Below, in pieces: positions 1 to 7,827 of a DNA stretch of 16,285 nucleotides (its first letter is position 1; each line of letters starts with the position of its first letter). The notes under the pieces were generated by a model, which was given only the letters and a program-made list of their open reading frames with translations, searched no databases and had not been told where the DNA came from. The stretch covers positions 1-16,285 of the forward strand of contig RKSB01000051.1 in the NCBI GenBank assembly GCA_007571095.1, written 5' to 3'. Origin of the DNA: K189A clade bacterium. Lineage in GTDB: Bacteria; Pseudomonadota; Gammaproteobacteria; Pseudomonadales; Azotimanducaceae. The position numbers and the translations under genes were made by a program.

Positions 1-2142
1 CTTCAGGCAGTCTGTCGCTTCATTGGGGGGCAGGCTGAATAACAGACCGCCGGAGGTCATGGGGTCAATCAGTGCCTTGACTCGTTCATCGGCACCGCTC
101 AATTCAGTCAGGTGCACACTTCTCAAGACCTGCTCATTGGCAGATTGAAGCGAGCTTTCCAAGCCCGCTCCAAAAGCCCTCAACGAGCCATTCAGGACAG
201 GTACGTCATTTGCCCTGATCAAAAATCCATGCCGACTGGCAACCGCCATTTCGACGGCATGGCCAAGCAGCCCGAAGCCACTGATATCTGTACAGCTGCT
301 GACCGTGTATTTACGCAGAATGTCGAGTGCTTTGGCGTGAGTTTTAACCAGCTCTTTGATGGCACCGAACAACCACTCACCGGGGCATTTTCCCAGCATG
401 TGGGCGGCGAACAGTACACCCGCTCCAACCGGCTTGGTCACCATGAGGACATCTCCGATTGAAGCACCACCCTTTTGCCATAAAGGCTCTGCGGAAAAAC
501 CTGTAACCGCCAGGCCAATGCTGAGTTCTGGCCCTTCGCTGCTATGCCCGCCGATCAACTTGACTTCGGATTCTTGACAGGTAGCCAGCAAACCGGACAT
601 GGTCTGAAAAAGGGCTTCCTCGGTGAGTTTTGGTCGAGACCAGGGAATAACCACCCAGGCCAGAACATTGGACGGATTTACCCCCATGGCGTAAATGTCG
701 TTGAAGGCGTGAGCCGCCGTGATGCGTGCCGACACCCAGGGGTCCGGCAAAATAGCCCTGAAGCCGTCTATGGACTGCAGAAGCTGGTCGCCATTTTCAG
801 CCGAGTCAGCCAGCTTGATTACGCTGGCATCATCCTTGACCTGGGTGATACTGCCTGTCGGGATTCCAAGACGTTCAAGTACTCTGTTCAGTGATTTCGA
901 GTTGATCTTGGCTGCACAACCGCCACAGTGATGGCGAGGAAGTGGAGCGGTCCGTATGCCATACTCAATGACGCCGGGTATTTTTTTATGAAGAGTCATT
1001 TTCTCGGCGGTTCCAAAGAGTCGAGTAAATTTCTTCAGGAACCTTCTGTCGATCCAGTCCTTCCAATACCAGGCCAGCCTGCCTTCGATGAACAATCTTT
1101 TACGTACGGCCAGAGCCGTTTTTTCACCGAGGCTGATAATAGTTAGAAAATCCCGTTGAGGCTTGTAAGCGTGCAGTCTTAGCCCCAGTAGCTTGCGCCG
1201 AATGTTGCGAGCCAGCACCGCACCCTGCCGAACGGCATAAACTCCCGCTTTTGGGTGGCGTACGTGCAGCATGGTGGCGGCATCTCCAGCGGCAAAAACG
1301 CCGGTCAACCCGATACAGGCCAGATATTCGTCAATCAATATGAAGCCGTCGCCGTCAACGGCCAGCCCTGAACTTTGAAACCAGGGCTGCGAAGTGGCTG
1401 GAGTGGCCCAGAAAAGAGTGTCGTATTCGAGTGTCGCTCCCTGTTCGGATTTTATCTGGCCGCTGTCTGCTTCCGATACCTTGAAAGAGGTGACCAGACG
1501 AATGTTGTTTCTGTGAAGGGAGTCAATGATTCTGCCCTGAATCTTCTTGTCGTAGCCGGCCGGGCAGTCTTCGGTTGCAGTTACCAGTGTGACCCTGTGC
1601 TGTTCAATGTCTGGCTCGGTGCGCATGCGATACTCAAGTGCCAGAGCAGTCTCGACTCCGGCGGCACCCGCTCCGATAACCACAATGTTTACAGGCTGCT
1701 TCCCCTTAAGCTGGTTTAAGGCACCCTCAAGACCGGATAGAAATTGACCCGCAGGTCGAACAGAGAAGCTTTTCTCTCCGACTGACTGAGGGCCGGTTGT
1801 ACTGGACCCTGCGTTGATTGAAAGCAGGTCAAAGTGCAGATCGGGGCGACCCTGAATCTTTACTTTTCGCTCTGGTACGTCCAGTTCGTGGACTTCTCCC
1901 CAGATCAGGCTGGCCCCACAGGCGGCGCACAGCATGGCCAGATCGACTCGAATTTCGCTTTCTCGGTAATGACCCGCCATGTAGCCGGGAACCATGCCCG
2001 AGTAATAGGCGTAAACTTCCTTTGAAACGACGGTGATTCGAAGATCTTTCAGCGGGTTCATGGCAAATGAGCGAAGTACCTGCAAATGAGCATGGCCGCC
2101 GCCGATGAGCACAAGCTCCTGTCGTATGATCGAACTAATCAC
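1..2142 (-). CDS. selD: FAD/NAD(P)H oxidoreductase-selenide,water dikinase fusion (SelD), partial
   Basis: Selenide,water dikinase makes selenophosphate from selenide and ATP, the selenium donor for selenocysteine and 2-selenouridine in tRNA. The 714 visible residues show two parts. Residues 1-370 are a pyridine nucleotide-disulfide/NDH-2-like oxidoreductase: FAD-binding GGGH at 14-17, a second Rossmann motif GAGAAGVE at 157-164, and AAGDAA near 284-289. From about 400 SelD begins: CGGCAAK (406-412) carries the catalytic Cys409/Lys412 pair as Cys rather than Sec, followed by KDDAS (436-440), GGHS (531-534), TDISGFGLLGH (618-628) and DPMTSGG (693-699). Such fusions are known in cyanobacteria and marine proteobacteria; the oxidoreductase half is thought to act in selenium reduction or delivery (inference). 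The frame is open to base 1, so the C-terminus lies outside the window. The GTG at 2142 gives the usual short leader before the FAD motif and has AAAAGG just upstream; a second GTG ten codons in is the alternative. Confidence 0.93.
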   Translation of the reverse strand, partial: MISSIIRQELVLIGGGHAHLQVLRSFAMNPLKDLRITVVSKEVYAYYSGMVPGYMAGHYRESEIRVDLAMLCAACGASLIWGEVHELDVPERKVKIQGRPDLHFDLLSINAGSSTTGPQSVGEKSFSVRPAGQFLSGLEGALNQLKGKQPVNIVVIGAGAAGVETALALEYRMRTEPDIEQHRVTLVTATEDCPAGYDKKIQGRIIDSLHRNNIRLVTSFKVSEADSGQIKSEQGATLEYDTLFWATPATSQPWFQSSGLAVDGDGFILIDEYLACIGLTGVFAAGDAATMLHVRHPKAGVYAVRQGAVLARNIRRKLLGLRLHAYKPQRDFLTIISLGEKTALAVRKRLFIEGRLAWYWKDWIDRRFLKKFTRLFGTAEKMTLHKKIPGVIEYGIRTAPLPRHHCGGCAAKINSKSLNRVLERLGIPTGSITQVKDDASVIKLADSAENGDQLLQSIDGFRAILPDPWVSARITAAHAFNDIYAMGVNPSNVLAWVVIPWSRPKLTEEALFQTMSGLLATCQESEVKLIGGHSSEGPELSIGLAVTGFSAEPLWQKGGASIGDVLMVTKPVGAGVLFAAHMLGKCPGEWLFGAIKELVKTHAKALDILRKYTVSSCTDISGFGLLGHAVEMAVASRHGFLIRANDVPVLNGSLRAFGAGLESSLQSANEQVLRSVHLTELSGADERVKALIDPMTSGGLLFSLPPNEATDCLK

Positions 2143-2170
2143 AAACCTTTTCCGAGTTGTCGAAAGAAGC

Positions 2171-2193
2171 GACGTATACGTAATAGACGTATA
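2171..2193. promoter_or_regulatory. Direct repeat GACGTATA in selD upstream region
   Basis: GACGTATA occurs at 2171-2178 and again at 2186-2193, a 15-bp period, in the AT-rich gap between selD (-) and the small + strand ORF at 2259. A related CGTC element follows at 2201-2204. This could be a tandem operator for the divergent promoters, but no factor is recognised. A TATTAT stretch at 2214-2219 could serve as a -10 box for the rightward ORF. Confidence 0.25.
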
Positions 2194-2258
2194 TAGGTAA
2201 CGTCTCGTCAGGCTATTATATCTGTAGGCCTGTCTTCAGATACGGAACATACTGGACG

Positions 2259-2402
2259 ATGATCAAAGGAAGTGCTTCGAGATTGCCCGTTTATTCCGCA
2301 CTCGAACGGTTTGGCCAGCCGCGACACTCCATTAAGTGGTTGCGGTTTTTTGTCGCAGCTGTCTTTATCCTGCTCGCTCTGATTGCCGGCATTCGGCCCT
2401 GA
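2259..2402 (+). CDS. Possible small single-span membrane protein (47 aa)
   Basis: An ATG-to-TGA frame of 47 residues lies between selD and the MAPEG gene, divergent from selD. The N-terminal half is polar and basic (MIKGSASRLPVYSALERFG...). It is followed by a convincing hydrophobic span after KWLR at about residues 30-45 (FFVAAVFILLALIAG) and a short IRP tail, so it would be a positive-inside single-pass protein. No good Shine-Dalgarno is visible (only GGAC close to the ATG), and I recognise no family. It fills the gap neatly and ends just before a hairpin shared with the convergent MAPEG gene. Chance ORFs of this size exist, so confidence is limited. Confidence 0.38.
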   Translation: MIKGSASRLPVYSALERFGQPRHSIKWLRFFVAAVFILLALIAGIRP

Positions 2403-2430
2403 AGCAACGGGCTATTCGCAGAGCCTTCGC

Positions 2431-2446
2431 CGGTCAAAGCCGACCG
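2431..2446. terminator. Short hairpin between convergent small ORF and MAPEG gene
   Basis: CGGTC (2431-2435) and GACCG (2442-2446) form a 5-bp stem with a six-base loop, placed 28 bases after the small + strand ORF and 9 bases after the MAPEG stop on the - strand. It has no T-run, so it would be a weak bidirectional terminator at best. Confidence 0.25.
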
Positions 2447-2455
2447 ACACAAGCT

Positions 2456-2860
2456 TCAGCCGACATAAACCAGAGCGAGCCAAATCAGCCTGACGACAAC
2501 GCCGGCGAAAAGAATCCAGGTAACGAGATTGCCGGCAACTCGAGTAACAGGCAATGGCTTGTCCTGAACCTGTATTCCGTAAGCCTGAAGAATTCGTGCG
2601 AGCAGCAAGACCGCCCCGACCGAGTGAATTACCCATGCCTGCTCGCCAAGCAGTGCGAGCATCACCAGGCAGATGATCAGGCCAGGCACAAACTCTGTGT
2701 TGTTACCATGTGCTCGCACTGCGCGTTCCAAGTGCTCGTTACCGCCAGTACCGACGCCGATCTTTAACTTGACTCTCAGCCGAGAAACATTGATGCCCAA
2801 CAGCAGCATGAGTCCCAGATTTGCGCCCGCCCAGAGGGCGGCTGCAGCTATAGCTTCCAT
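2456..2860 (-). CDS. MAPEG family membrane protein
   Basis: At 134 residues with four hydrophobic segments (about 8-24, 58-72, 77-92 and 107-132), this matches the membrane-associated proteins in eicosanoid and glutathione metabolism. The family hallmark is in the first loop: ERAVRAHGNNTEFVP (45-59), corresponding to the conserved ERxxxAxxNxxE region that contributes to glutathione binding in family members. Bacterial MAPEG proteins are inner-membrane proteins with glutathione-transferase or peroxidase activity in the few tested cases; the substrate here is unknown. The ATG at 2860 has AGGG seven bases upstream. It is transcribed alone, convergent with the small ORF at 2259-2402 and divergent from the GST gene. 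Length and topology are normal for the family. Confidence 0.88.
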   Translation of the reverse strand: MEAIAAAALWAGANLGLMLLLGINVSRLRVKLKIGVGTGGNEHLERAVRAHGNNTEFVPGLIICLVMLALLGEQAWVIHSVGAVLLLARILQAYGIQVQDKPLPVTRVAGNLVTWILFAGVVVRLIWLALVYVG

Positions 2861-3331
2861 ACATTTACCCTGATTTTAGTTACCTATATTTACGATATAC
2901 CCGCGATCAAGCCTTCTCAAGTCAATGGTCTTTCCATTGAACAGAGGTTTTATCAGCCTGCTTCGCTTCGCGCCTTTCGGAACTCCACTCATGCTCGCTT
3001 CTGAGTAGCAAAAACAGGTGTCGTTTGCCGGTTCGATAGCCCCGCAGGGGCACACTCGATTGCCCTTTAATCTGCTTTATAGAGGATTGTTCAAGTTGAC
3101 GGTGGCGATGTTTTCTTCAATCAGATATTGGGCAATTCTATAATCAGATTCTCTGAGACCTGTTTCCGGTAATGATCGAGGCAACTCGGGCTTTCTTTTA
3201 CGGCCTTATGGTCTGAGACGATTGCCGGGCAGAGTTTCGGCAGTTTTTGCGAGTGCCTTCGGGCATCGAGTGCTGTGATCAGAAGCCGCCTGTGCGAGTC
3301 AGGTCTGGTTTGAACCAATACAGGAGTAGCA
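2861..3331. other. 471-base divergent gap between MAPEG and GST genes
   Basis: I see no convincing gene here. It holds a perfect 7-bp inverted repeat (TCAATGG/CCATTGA, 2922-2940, five-base loop), a GCCCC-GCA-GGGGC hairpin (3039-3051) and one promoter-like sequence (separate entry). A 65-codon frame on the - strand at 3121-3318 is basic, has no start signal and looks random. Confidence 0.6.
3116..3144 (+). promoter_or_regulatory. Possible sigma70-type promoter for the GST gene
   Basis: A consensus TATAAT at 3139-3144 is preceded, with a 17-base spacer, by TTCAAT (3116-3121), which matches the -35 consensus poorly. It would give a leader of roughly 180 bases before the GTG at 3332, so it may not be the only promoter. 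Confidence 0.28.
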
Positions 3332-4120
3332 GTGGCGGACCTTAGAATATTTTCCTACATACCCAACCCAAGACTTGCCAAGGCAAAGATCGCAGGACGT
3401 CTTTCAGGTGCAGATATTCAGGTCAAGGGCGATAGCCCTCGCAATCTTGTCCATTGGTTATGGGACTTTGATGCCAGAGAACTGAGCGAATGCAGCGAGG
3501 CAGACCTCGAGGGTACCGCCCGAAAAGGTACAGTCGGATTTTCGGGTCGTACTCTGTTCAAGACGGATGATTTTCTTCAGGCGCATCCATTTGGAAATGT
3601 ACCTGCGGCATTTTCCGGCGATGGCTCGGTTGGCATTTTTGAGTCAAATGCCATCATGCGAGCCGCCGCCCGCTGCGGTCCACACGGCAACTCGCTTCTG
3701 GGCACAGGTCCGCTCATACAGTCTCGAATCGACAGCTTCGTAGATCGCTCGCTGGTATTTTCGTGCACGTTGCAACGCTATCTGTTAGGAGGCAAGAGGT
3801 TGACTCCAGACCTGTATGGCGAGATGAAAACAGCACTTCATTCCTATGCATCCGGTTTAAGCAGGGCACTGGAGGACTCGCTTTTTCTGGTGAATGGAAG
3901 ATTGACTCTTGCCGACATAGCCGTGGTATGCGAGCTATGCCAGCTAACGTATGAATCTTACTTAACAGAGCGGCTGGAGGATCTCAAACTGGCACCGCTG
4001 GTTCCATCACTGGCAGAGTCGCCGGCTATTGGCAGCTACATGGAAAGGCTGTCCCGAAACCCTGTCTTTCGAGAAGAAATCGGCGAACTGCTCGACAAGC
4101 TGGCCATCGTCTGGGCTTAG
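3332..4120 (+). CDS. Glutathione S-transferase family protein
   Basis: This 262-residue protein has the canonical two-domain cytosolic GST layout. The thioredoxin-like N-terminal domain starts at RIFSYIPNPR (5-14) and runs to HPFGNVPAAF (85-94, with the cis-Pro of the fold) and IFESNAIMRA (102-111), where Glu104-Ser105 would hold the gamma-glutamyl end of glutathione. The all-helical C-terminal domain carries the N-capping motif NGRLTLADIA (188-197). The spacing and the DGSVGIFESNAI version resemble the GST domain of elongation factor 1-gamma-like proteins more than housekeeping GstA. The section at residues 40-80 is longer than usual. Start: GTG at 3332, with AGGAG ending five bases upstream. 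The substrate cannot be predicted. It is monocistronic, ending in a strong hairpin. Confidence 0.88.
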   Translation: MADLRIFSYIPNPRLAKAKIAGRLSGADIQVKGDSPRNLVHWLWDFDARELSECSEADLEGTARKGTVGFSGRTLFKTDDFLQAHPFGNVPAAFSGDGSVGIFESNAIMRAAARCGPHGNSLLGTGPLIQSRIDSFVDRSLVFSCTLQRYLLGGKRLTPDLYGEMKTALHSYASGLSRALEDSLFLVNGRLTLADIAVVCELCQLTYESYLTERLEDLKLAPLVPSLAESPAIGSYMERLSRNPVFREEIGELLDKLAIVWA

Positions 4121-4157
4121 CAGGCAATCGGAAAAACTCTTTTCTCCGATTGCCTGC
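4120..4157 (+). terminator. Strong hairpin terminator after the GST gene
   Basis: A perfect 13-bp inverted repeat (left arm 4120-4132, right arm 4145-4157; GCAGGCAATCGGA and its complement) with a 12-base A/T-rich loop begins on the last base of the GST stop codon. No T-run follows the right arm, although the loop contains AAAA and TTTT stretches that could extend pairing. Position and symmetry fit a transcription terminator or mRNA 3'-end stabiliser. Confidence 0.6.
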
Positions 4158-4575
4158 CTGGGGAACATCCCTGCTCTCTTCCAGGAGCAAGCATGCGATA
4201 CGGCATCAAGGGCTCAAGCGAGTCAAGGAGCAGTTTCCGCCGGTCAGAGTGACCTGTAACCTGGCCGGCTACCGAAATTGCCCGACTGCCAAAAATAATT
4301 GTATCGTCGTCTTGAATGGCCAACCAAGACATTCAGGCTATCAAGGCGGTGAACTGCGCGAACGAAAAAGCTTCCGAAGCCTCGCCGAAGGTCGGAGCAA
4401 GTGCCCTTTACCTGGCTGATTGCAAACGGGTCGAGCAGCCGAGGGTGGGAATTCTCTGATTTCAGAGGAATTGAGGAGGTGAGATTCGGATTTTTCTGCA
4501 ACCTGTCGAGTAAGGCTTTGGAAGACAGTCGAAATCGACTTTACGACAACCCCGAACCGCACTCTTTGGCGGCGA
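4158..4575. other. 418-base gap between GST hairpin and SDR stop
   Basis: No gene is supported. All frames here are composition noise lacking start signals or family features. The only structure noticed is a small imperfect inverted repeat near 4448-4472 (AATTCTCTGA against CAGAGGAATT). Confidence 0.55.
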
Positions 4576-5283
4576 TTACCAGGTTTCGCAAAAAGGCCGG
4601 ATAACCACTTCGCTTGACCAGGCCGAGGGGCGTTGATGTGCCAGGTGATAGCATTCCTCGGCAATGTCTGCCGGCTTGCAGAAAAAATCGTCTGGCTTGT
4701 CGGTAAATGTTTCTCGGGCCCAGGGCATGTCAATAATGGCGTCAATGGCAAGGTAGGCGGCATGGACCTTCTTTGGACCCGCATAGCGGGCAATACTCTC
4801 CAGAAGAATTCTTTGTGCCGCTTTTGTGGGTGCGAATGGGGCGAATCTCTCCTTTCCTCTGTAGGCAGAAGTGTTACCGGTGCAAATGATTGCTCCACCA
4901 CCCTTCTCGATCATGAACGGAGTGGTGAGCTGTGCCAACTGCAGTAAAGCAAGCGTATTGATGCGGAAGTTTTGATCCAGAGTTTCTCTGTCAATTTCCA
5001 GATAGTTGCCAAACGCACCGCCCACTGCGTTGTGTATGACAACTTTTGGGGAGCCCAACTTTTGTTGAACGCTCGACACTGCATTCGAGAGTTCATTCGG
5101 GTTGGCGACATCACAGGTAAATGCGTAGGCCGAACCTGGGTGCTTTTCAGCGAGTGCATCAAGCCGCTCCTTTGTGCGCGCCAGCATCGCCACTCTGTAG
5201 CCGCCTTCTACAAACCGTTCGACTATTGCGGTACCAGTACCAGCACCAACTCCTGTTACGAGGCATACAGGGTCTTGTGACAT
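4576..5283 (-). CDS. SDR family oxidoreductase lacking the catalytic Tyr
   Basis: This 235-residue protein has a classical short-chain dehydrogenase fold: cofactor motif TGVGAGTG (10-17), CDVAN (57-61, adenine pocket Asp58) and HNAVGG (84-89). Ser139 in GNTSAY is retained. At the YxxxK position the sequence is FAPTK: Phe150 replaces Tyr and Lys154 remains. Related proteins with FAxFAxxK are, from memory, a recognised SDR subset, so this is probably a subfamily trait rather than decay. Whether it is still a redox enzyme, and on what substrate, is unknown. Start: ATG 5283 with AAGGAGA seven bases upstream. It stands alone. Its N-terminus resembles the truncated SDR at 8446-8613, which suggests a common wider family. 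Confidence 0.9.
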   Translation of the reverse strand: MSQDPVCLVTGVGAGTGTAIVERFVEGGYRVAMLARTKERLDALAEKHPGSAYAFTCDVANPNELSNAVSSVQQKLGSPKVVIHNAVGGAFGNYLEIDRETLDQNFRINTLALLQLAQLTTPFMIEKGGGAIICTGNTSAYRGKERFAPFAPTKAAQRILLESIARYAGPKKVHAAYLAIDAIIDMPWARETFTDKPDDFFCKPADIAEECYHLAHQRPSAWSSEVVIRPFCETW

Positions 5284-5618
5284 TCGGGCTTCTCCTTGTT
5301 GATACTCAAAACTCTACGACAGTCTTCAAAATCGGCTGTGAACTGGCTGAAGCTTCTGACTTGCGAGGAGTGAAGACACGCTTTTGCTCAGAGTGTATTC
5401 GACCCGTGCAGGCACAGAGTATTTTCGAACTTGTCGGCAAGAATTTGAAGACCCACGGGAAATCCCTTCGTGCTAGCTGGCAGACACTGGTTGCACGGGA
5501 GAGACTGTGGCCTGGTCGTCAGGCAGGCTAAAGCTTCAGCCAGATCCAAACCCTGCTACCTTATTCTAAACCAGGGATTTCGCGATGGGGTTAGACCAGC
5601 CTCCTGGAATAGGGGAAC
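5284..5618. other. Non-coding stretch upstream of the SDR gene
   Basis: It holds the SDR ribosome-binding site (about 5291-5297) and presumably its promoter, which I cannot place. Open frames on the + strand here run antisense out of the SDR gene and show no family features. The eroded tRNA copy starts right after it. Confidence 0.5.
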
Positions 5619-5662
5619 CGGTAGAGCCGAGCGGGCTCGAGGCGTCGACCTCAACGCTGCCA
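5619..5662 (-). pseudogene. Eroded copy of the 3' half of tRNA-Ala(GGC)
   Basis: Ungapped alignment with the intact tRNA-Ala at 9140-9183 matches about 35 of 44 bases, covering the anticodon loop, variable region, T arm and acceptor 3' strand, in the same orientation. The GGC anticodon is kept, but the T-arm stem no longer pairs (GACGC against CCGCT) and the terminal CCA has become CCG. Similarity fades beyond 5662, with a weak one-base-shifted match to about 5688 suggesting either a whole decayed tRNA or a 3'-end duplication. It cannot be functional. It may be an old attachment-site copy left by an element that integrated at tRNA-Ala, or a decayed tandem tRNA. Confidence 0.6.
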
Positions 5663-5812
5663 CAACCGCAACTCCGAACTCTGCTTGAAGAAATGGCAGG
5701 TCGCAGAATCGAAATCCCAGAATCGAAGTAGAAGTTGCCAGCACTCTCCTGCGTGAGGTCAAACCCTTCCTCGGCAGCCTGCCAGCGGTATCGGTCAGAT
5801 GCCAACGAGGTA

Positions 5813-7594
5813 CTAGAGTCCGGTTTTGCTCGCCTGAGAGACTTGCTCGCGTGGAATAAACGGCACCAGTAGATGCGAGTCGTAGCGGCCTCCGATATGA
5901 ATGATATGGCGGCCTTTGTTGACAGTCTTTTTGTGCGCCAGGGCGAAGTGCTCGAAGTGGTCATGTCCCTGAATGGCGACCTCAATTGTCTCGCCTGCCC
6001 GAAACAGGGTGCTGCTCGGCAGGATTTCGATCTCTACAGGAACCACCTGGCCGCGTGCCAGTGTCAGGCTGCGCTCGTGCATAAGGTATGGCTGTAAACG
6101 AGTTGAGTGTTCGGGGTCGAGTTCGCGTTGCGAAACGCGCAACCATCCCAGCGCGACCGGCGTTTGAGTGTAGCCGGCTTTGCCGTGGAAGGTGACCTCG
6201 TTTCCGTTCGCGTCATATTTCCTGATCGCGACAAACAGATCCATATCCTTCGCACCCTGGGCCTCAACCCATAATTTTAGTTTCATATTGCCCGTCAGTT
6301 CCGTGTCTTGAGCAAGGGTCTTGCGGAAGGCGACCGCGCCTTCGCGCGCGGCATAGGTTTCGGTTCGCGCCACCGTAACCGGCTCGTCCTGCATTTGGCC
6401 ATTTGCCGCCAAAAAGAAGGGCGTCTCCATGATCGAGGCAAGCGGCCAGCTATCTTCATACCGGACCGAGTAGTCGGTCAGGGTTTCGCGCACTTCGAGA
6501 CGCACCGCCGGGCGTTGCTCAAAGCCATTGGCTTCACCCTTCAGAAAGTGATCGAAAAACGCTGTCTGAACTGCTTTCGCCTCGTTGCTATAGTACACAT
6601 CCCATTTCGGCTGGCCGTGTGTGTAGACCCATTTCTGCGCGGACGAGATCTGCTTGAAGCCCTCAAACGAGCCGCGTGTGTGCATGCCGTGGTCCGACCA
6701 GCTTGCGCAGATAAGTGCCGGAACAGTTATGTCCTTCAGGGAAATTCCTGAAGGTGCCTGGCGGGCGGAGAGCCATTTCATCAACATTGGGCGGCTGCCG
6801 GCAAAGCGCATGATGCGATGCGGTGGCAAACTGATCTCGTTCGCTTTGCTGCGCACGCGAGTCAGCCAAAAATTTGTGAATGCAGTTTCGGGCACACCGC
6901 CATGAAAGAGGACCTCTCGAAAACTGTCGCTTTGTCCTTCCCAAGGCATGATTGCCTTGAGGTATTCAGGTGCGTCAACGCCGGCGATCCATTGCGCGAT
7001 CGCAAGGTATGACACACCTGTAAGACCGACATTGCCATTGCTCCAGGGCTGGGTTCCGGCCCAGATAATCGCATCATGAAAATCGTGGCGGTCGTGAATA
7101 TTGAGCACGGCGGCGGTGCCTGCTGAAAGCCCATAGCCTCGACTATCAAGGATCACGACCGCATAGCCCTGGCTGACCCAATAGGCCGGATCTGGCGCCT
7201 CCCAGGGCGTCCACTCACTGACGCGAATCGTGCCGGAATCATATTCCGAAGTCGCATTCAGGCGCAGGTAATCGGGATATTGACTGGGTGTCTCATCCTT
7301 GTGATAAGCGGTGAAGGCCATCACTACAGGATACCGGCCATCGGCGATGGGGTGGAAGACATTTGCAGACAGTCGGGTACCATCCCGCATCGGAATGCCG
7401 ACATCCCGCTCGATTCGGGTTTTCGCGACGACGGATGCGTGGTCATAGACGAGAATCGGGCTGTTCGGCGTGTCGATGAAGTCGGAAAGGTCGGATGGTT
7501 TGTGTAGCGGCGGGGCGGTGAAGAAAATGTAATAGACGACACCTGCGAGCAGCAGTACCAGAATACTTATCGAAATCAAAAACCCTCTCATCAT
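5813..7594 (-). CDS. Membrane-anchored CocE/NonD family alpha/beta-hydrolase
   Basis: This 593-residue protein belongs to the X-Pro dipeptidyl-peptidase (S15)/cocaine-esterase class. A single hydrophobic segment at 4-25 is an uncleaved anchor or signal sequence, so the catalytic part is likely periplasmic. The hydrolase domain carries Tyr97 in FTAYHKDE (oxyanion-hole position), the nucleophile elbow GVSYLA with Ser195, Asp301 in ASWSDHG and His326 in THGQPKW, completing a plausible triad. The jelly-roll C-terminal domain spans about 345-575. Family members cleave esters, amides or Xaa-Pro bonds; the substrate here is unknown. Start: first of two ATGs (7594), with GAGGAG upstream. Base composition is richer in CGCG/GCGC runs than its neighbours, and it sits between the tRNA-Ala remnant and a repeat array, which suggests transfer. 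Confidence 0.9.
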   Translation of the reverse strand: MMRGFLISISILVLLLAGVVYYIFFTAPPLHKPSDLSDFIDTPNSPILVYDHASVVAKTRIERDVGIPMRDGTRLSANVFHPIADGRYPVVMAFTAYHKDETPSQYPDYLRLNATSEYDSGTIRVSEWTPWEAPDPAYWVSQGYAVVILDSRGYGLSAGTAAVLNIHDRHDFHDAIIWAGTQPWSNGNVGLTGVSYLAIAQWIAGVDAPEYLKAIMPWEGQSDSFREVLFHGGVPETAFTNFWLTRVRSKANEISLPPHRIMRFAGSRPMLMKWLSARQAPSGISLKDITVPALICASWSDHGMHTRGSFEGFKQISSAQKWVYTHGQPKWDVYYSNEAKAVQTAFFDHFLKGEANGFEQRPAVRLEVRETLTDYSVRYEDSWPLASIMETPFFLAANGQMQDEPVTVARTETYAAREGAVAFRKTLAQDTELTGNMKLKLWVEAQGAKDMDLFVAIRKYDANGNEVTFHGKAGYTQTPVALGWLRVSQRELDPEHSTRLQPYLMHERSLTLARGQVVPVEIEILPSSTLFRAGETIEVAIQGHDHFEHFALAHKKTVNKGRHIIHIGGRYDSHLLVPFIPREQVSQASKTGL

Positions 7595-7685
7595 GCCTCG
7601 CTCCTCATCTGCGGTGTTCGCCAGAATGGCGCGGTTTCGTCAGCATTACGCTGGATAGTGCGAATGGATTTATTATTCCCTATTT

Positions 7686-7811
7686 GGCTGATATTTGGCT
7701 GAAGGCTCCAGCTGAGGGCTCTATTTTCTATTTTTTATTCCCTTTTCTGGCTGAGGGCTCCTTTGGCTGAGGGCTCCATTATTTCTCTATTCCCTTTATG
7801 GCTGAGGGCTC
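7686..7811 (-). repeat. Small array of the GAGCCYTCAGCY repeat (5 cores)
   Basis: Read on the - strand, the 12-base core GAGCC[C/T]TCAGC[T/C] occurs at 7800-7811, 7765-7776, 7749-7760, 7710-7721 and 7697-7708, with a partial TCAGCC at 7686-7691. Linkers include a single G, AAAG, and longer purine-rich stretches containing AAAGGGAATA, like those of the array at 15768-16285. The first core lies 16 bases after the stop of the isomerase gene, in the same sense as that gene. The array separates this gene from the hydrolase gene, whose promoter must lie in or beyond it. Core spacing is not a multiple of three, so it is non-coding. Confidence 0.85.
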
Positions 7812-7827
7812 TGACTGTGATTCGGTC

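Noticed and set aside
2336..2767. 143-codon + strand frame antisense to the MAPEG gene
   Set aside because: The MAPEG frame has clear motifs and membrane spans; the antisense translation is unrelated and low in hydrophobic structure.
3039..3051. GCCCC/GGGGC hairpin next to a GGTTCGAT-like T-loop sequence as a tRNA
   Set aside because: No acceptor, D or anticodon arms can be built around it.
4341..4901. 186-codon frame on the - strand overlapping the SDR gene
   Set aside because: It overlaps the well-supported SDR in another frame, and its composition (Pro, Arg and Ser rich) has no family features.
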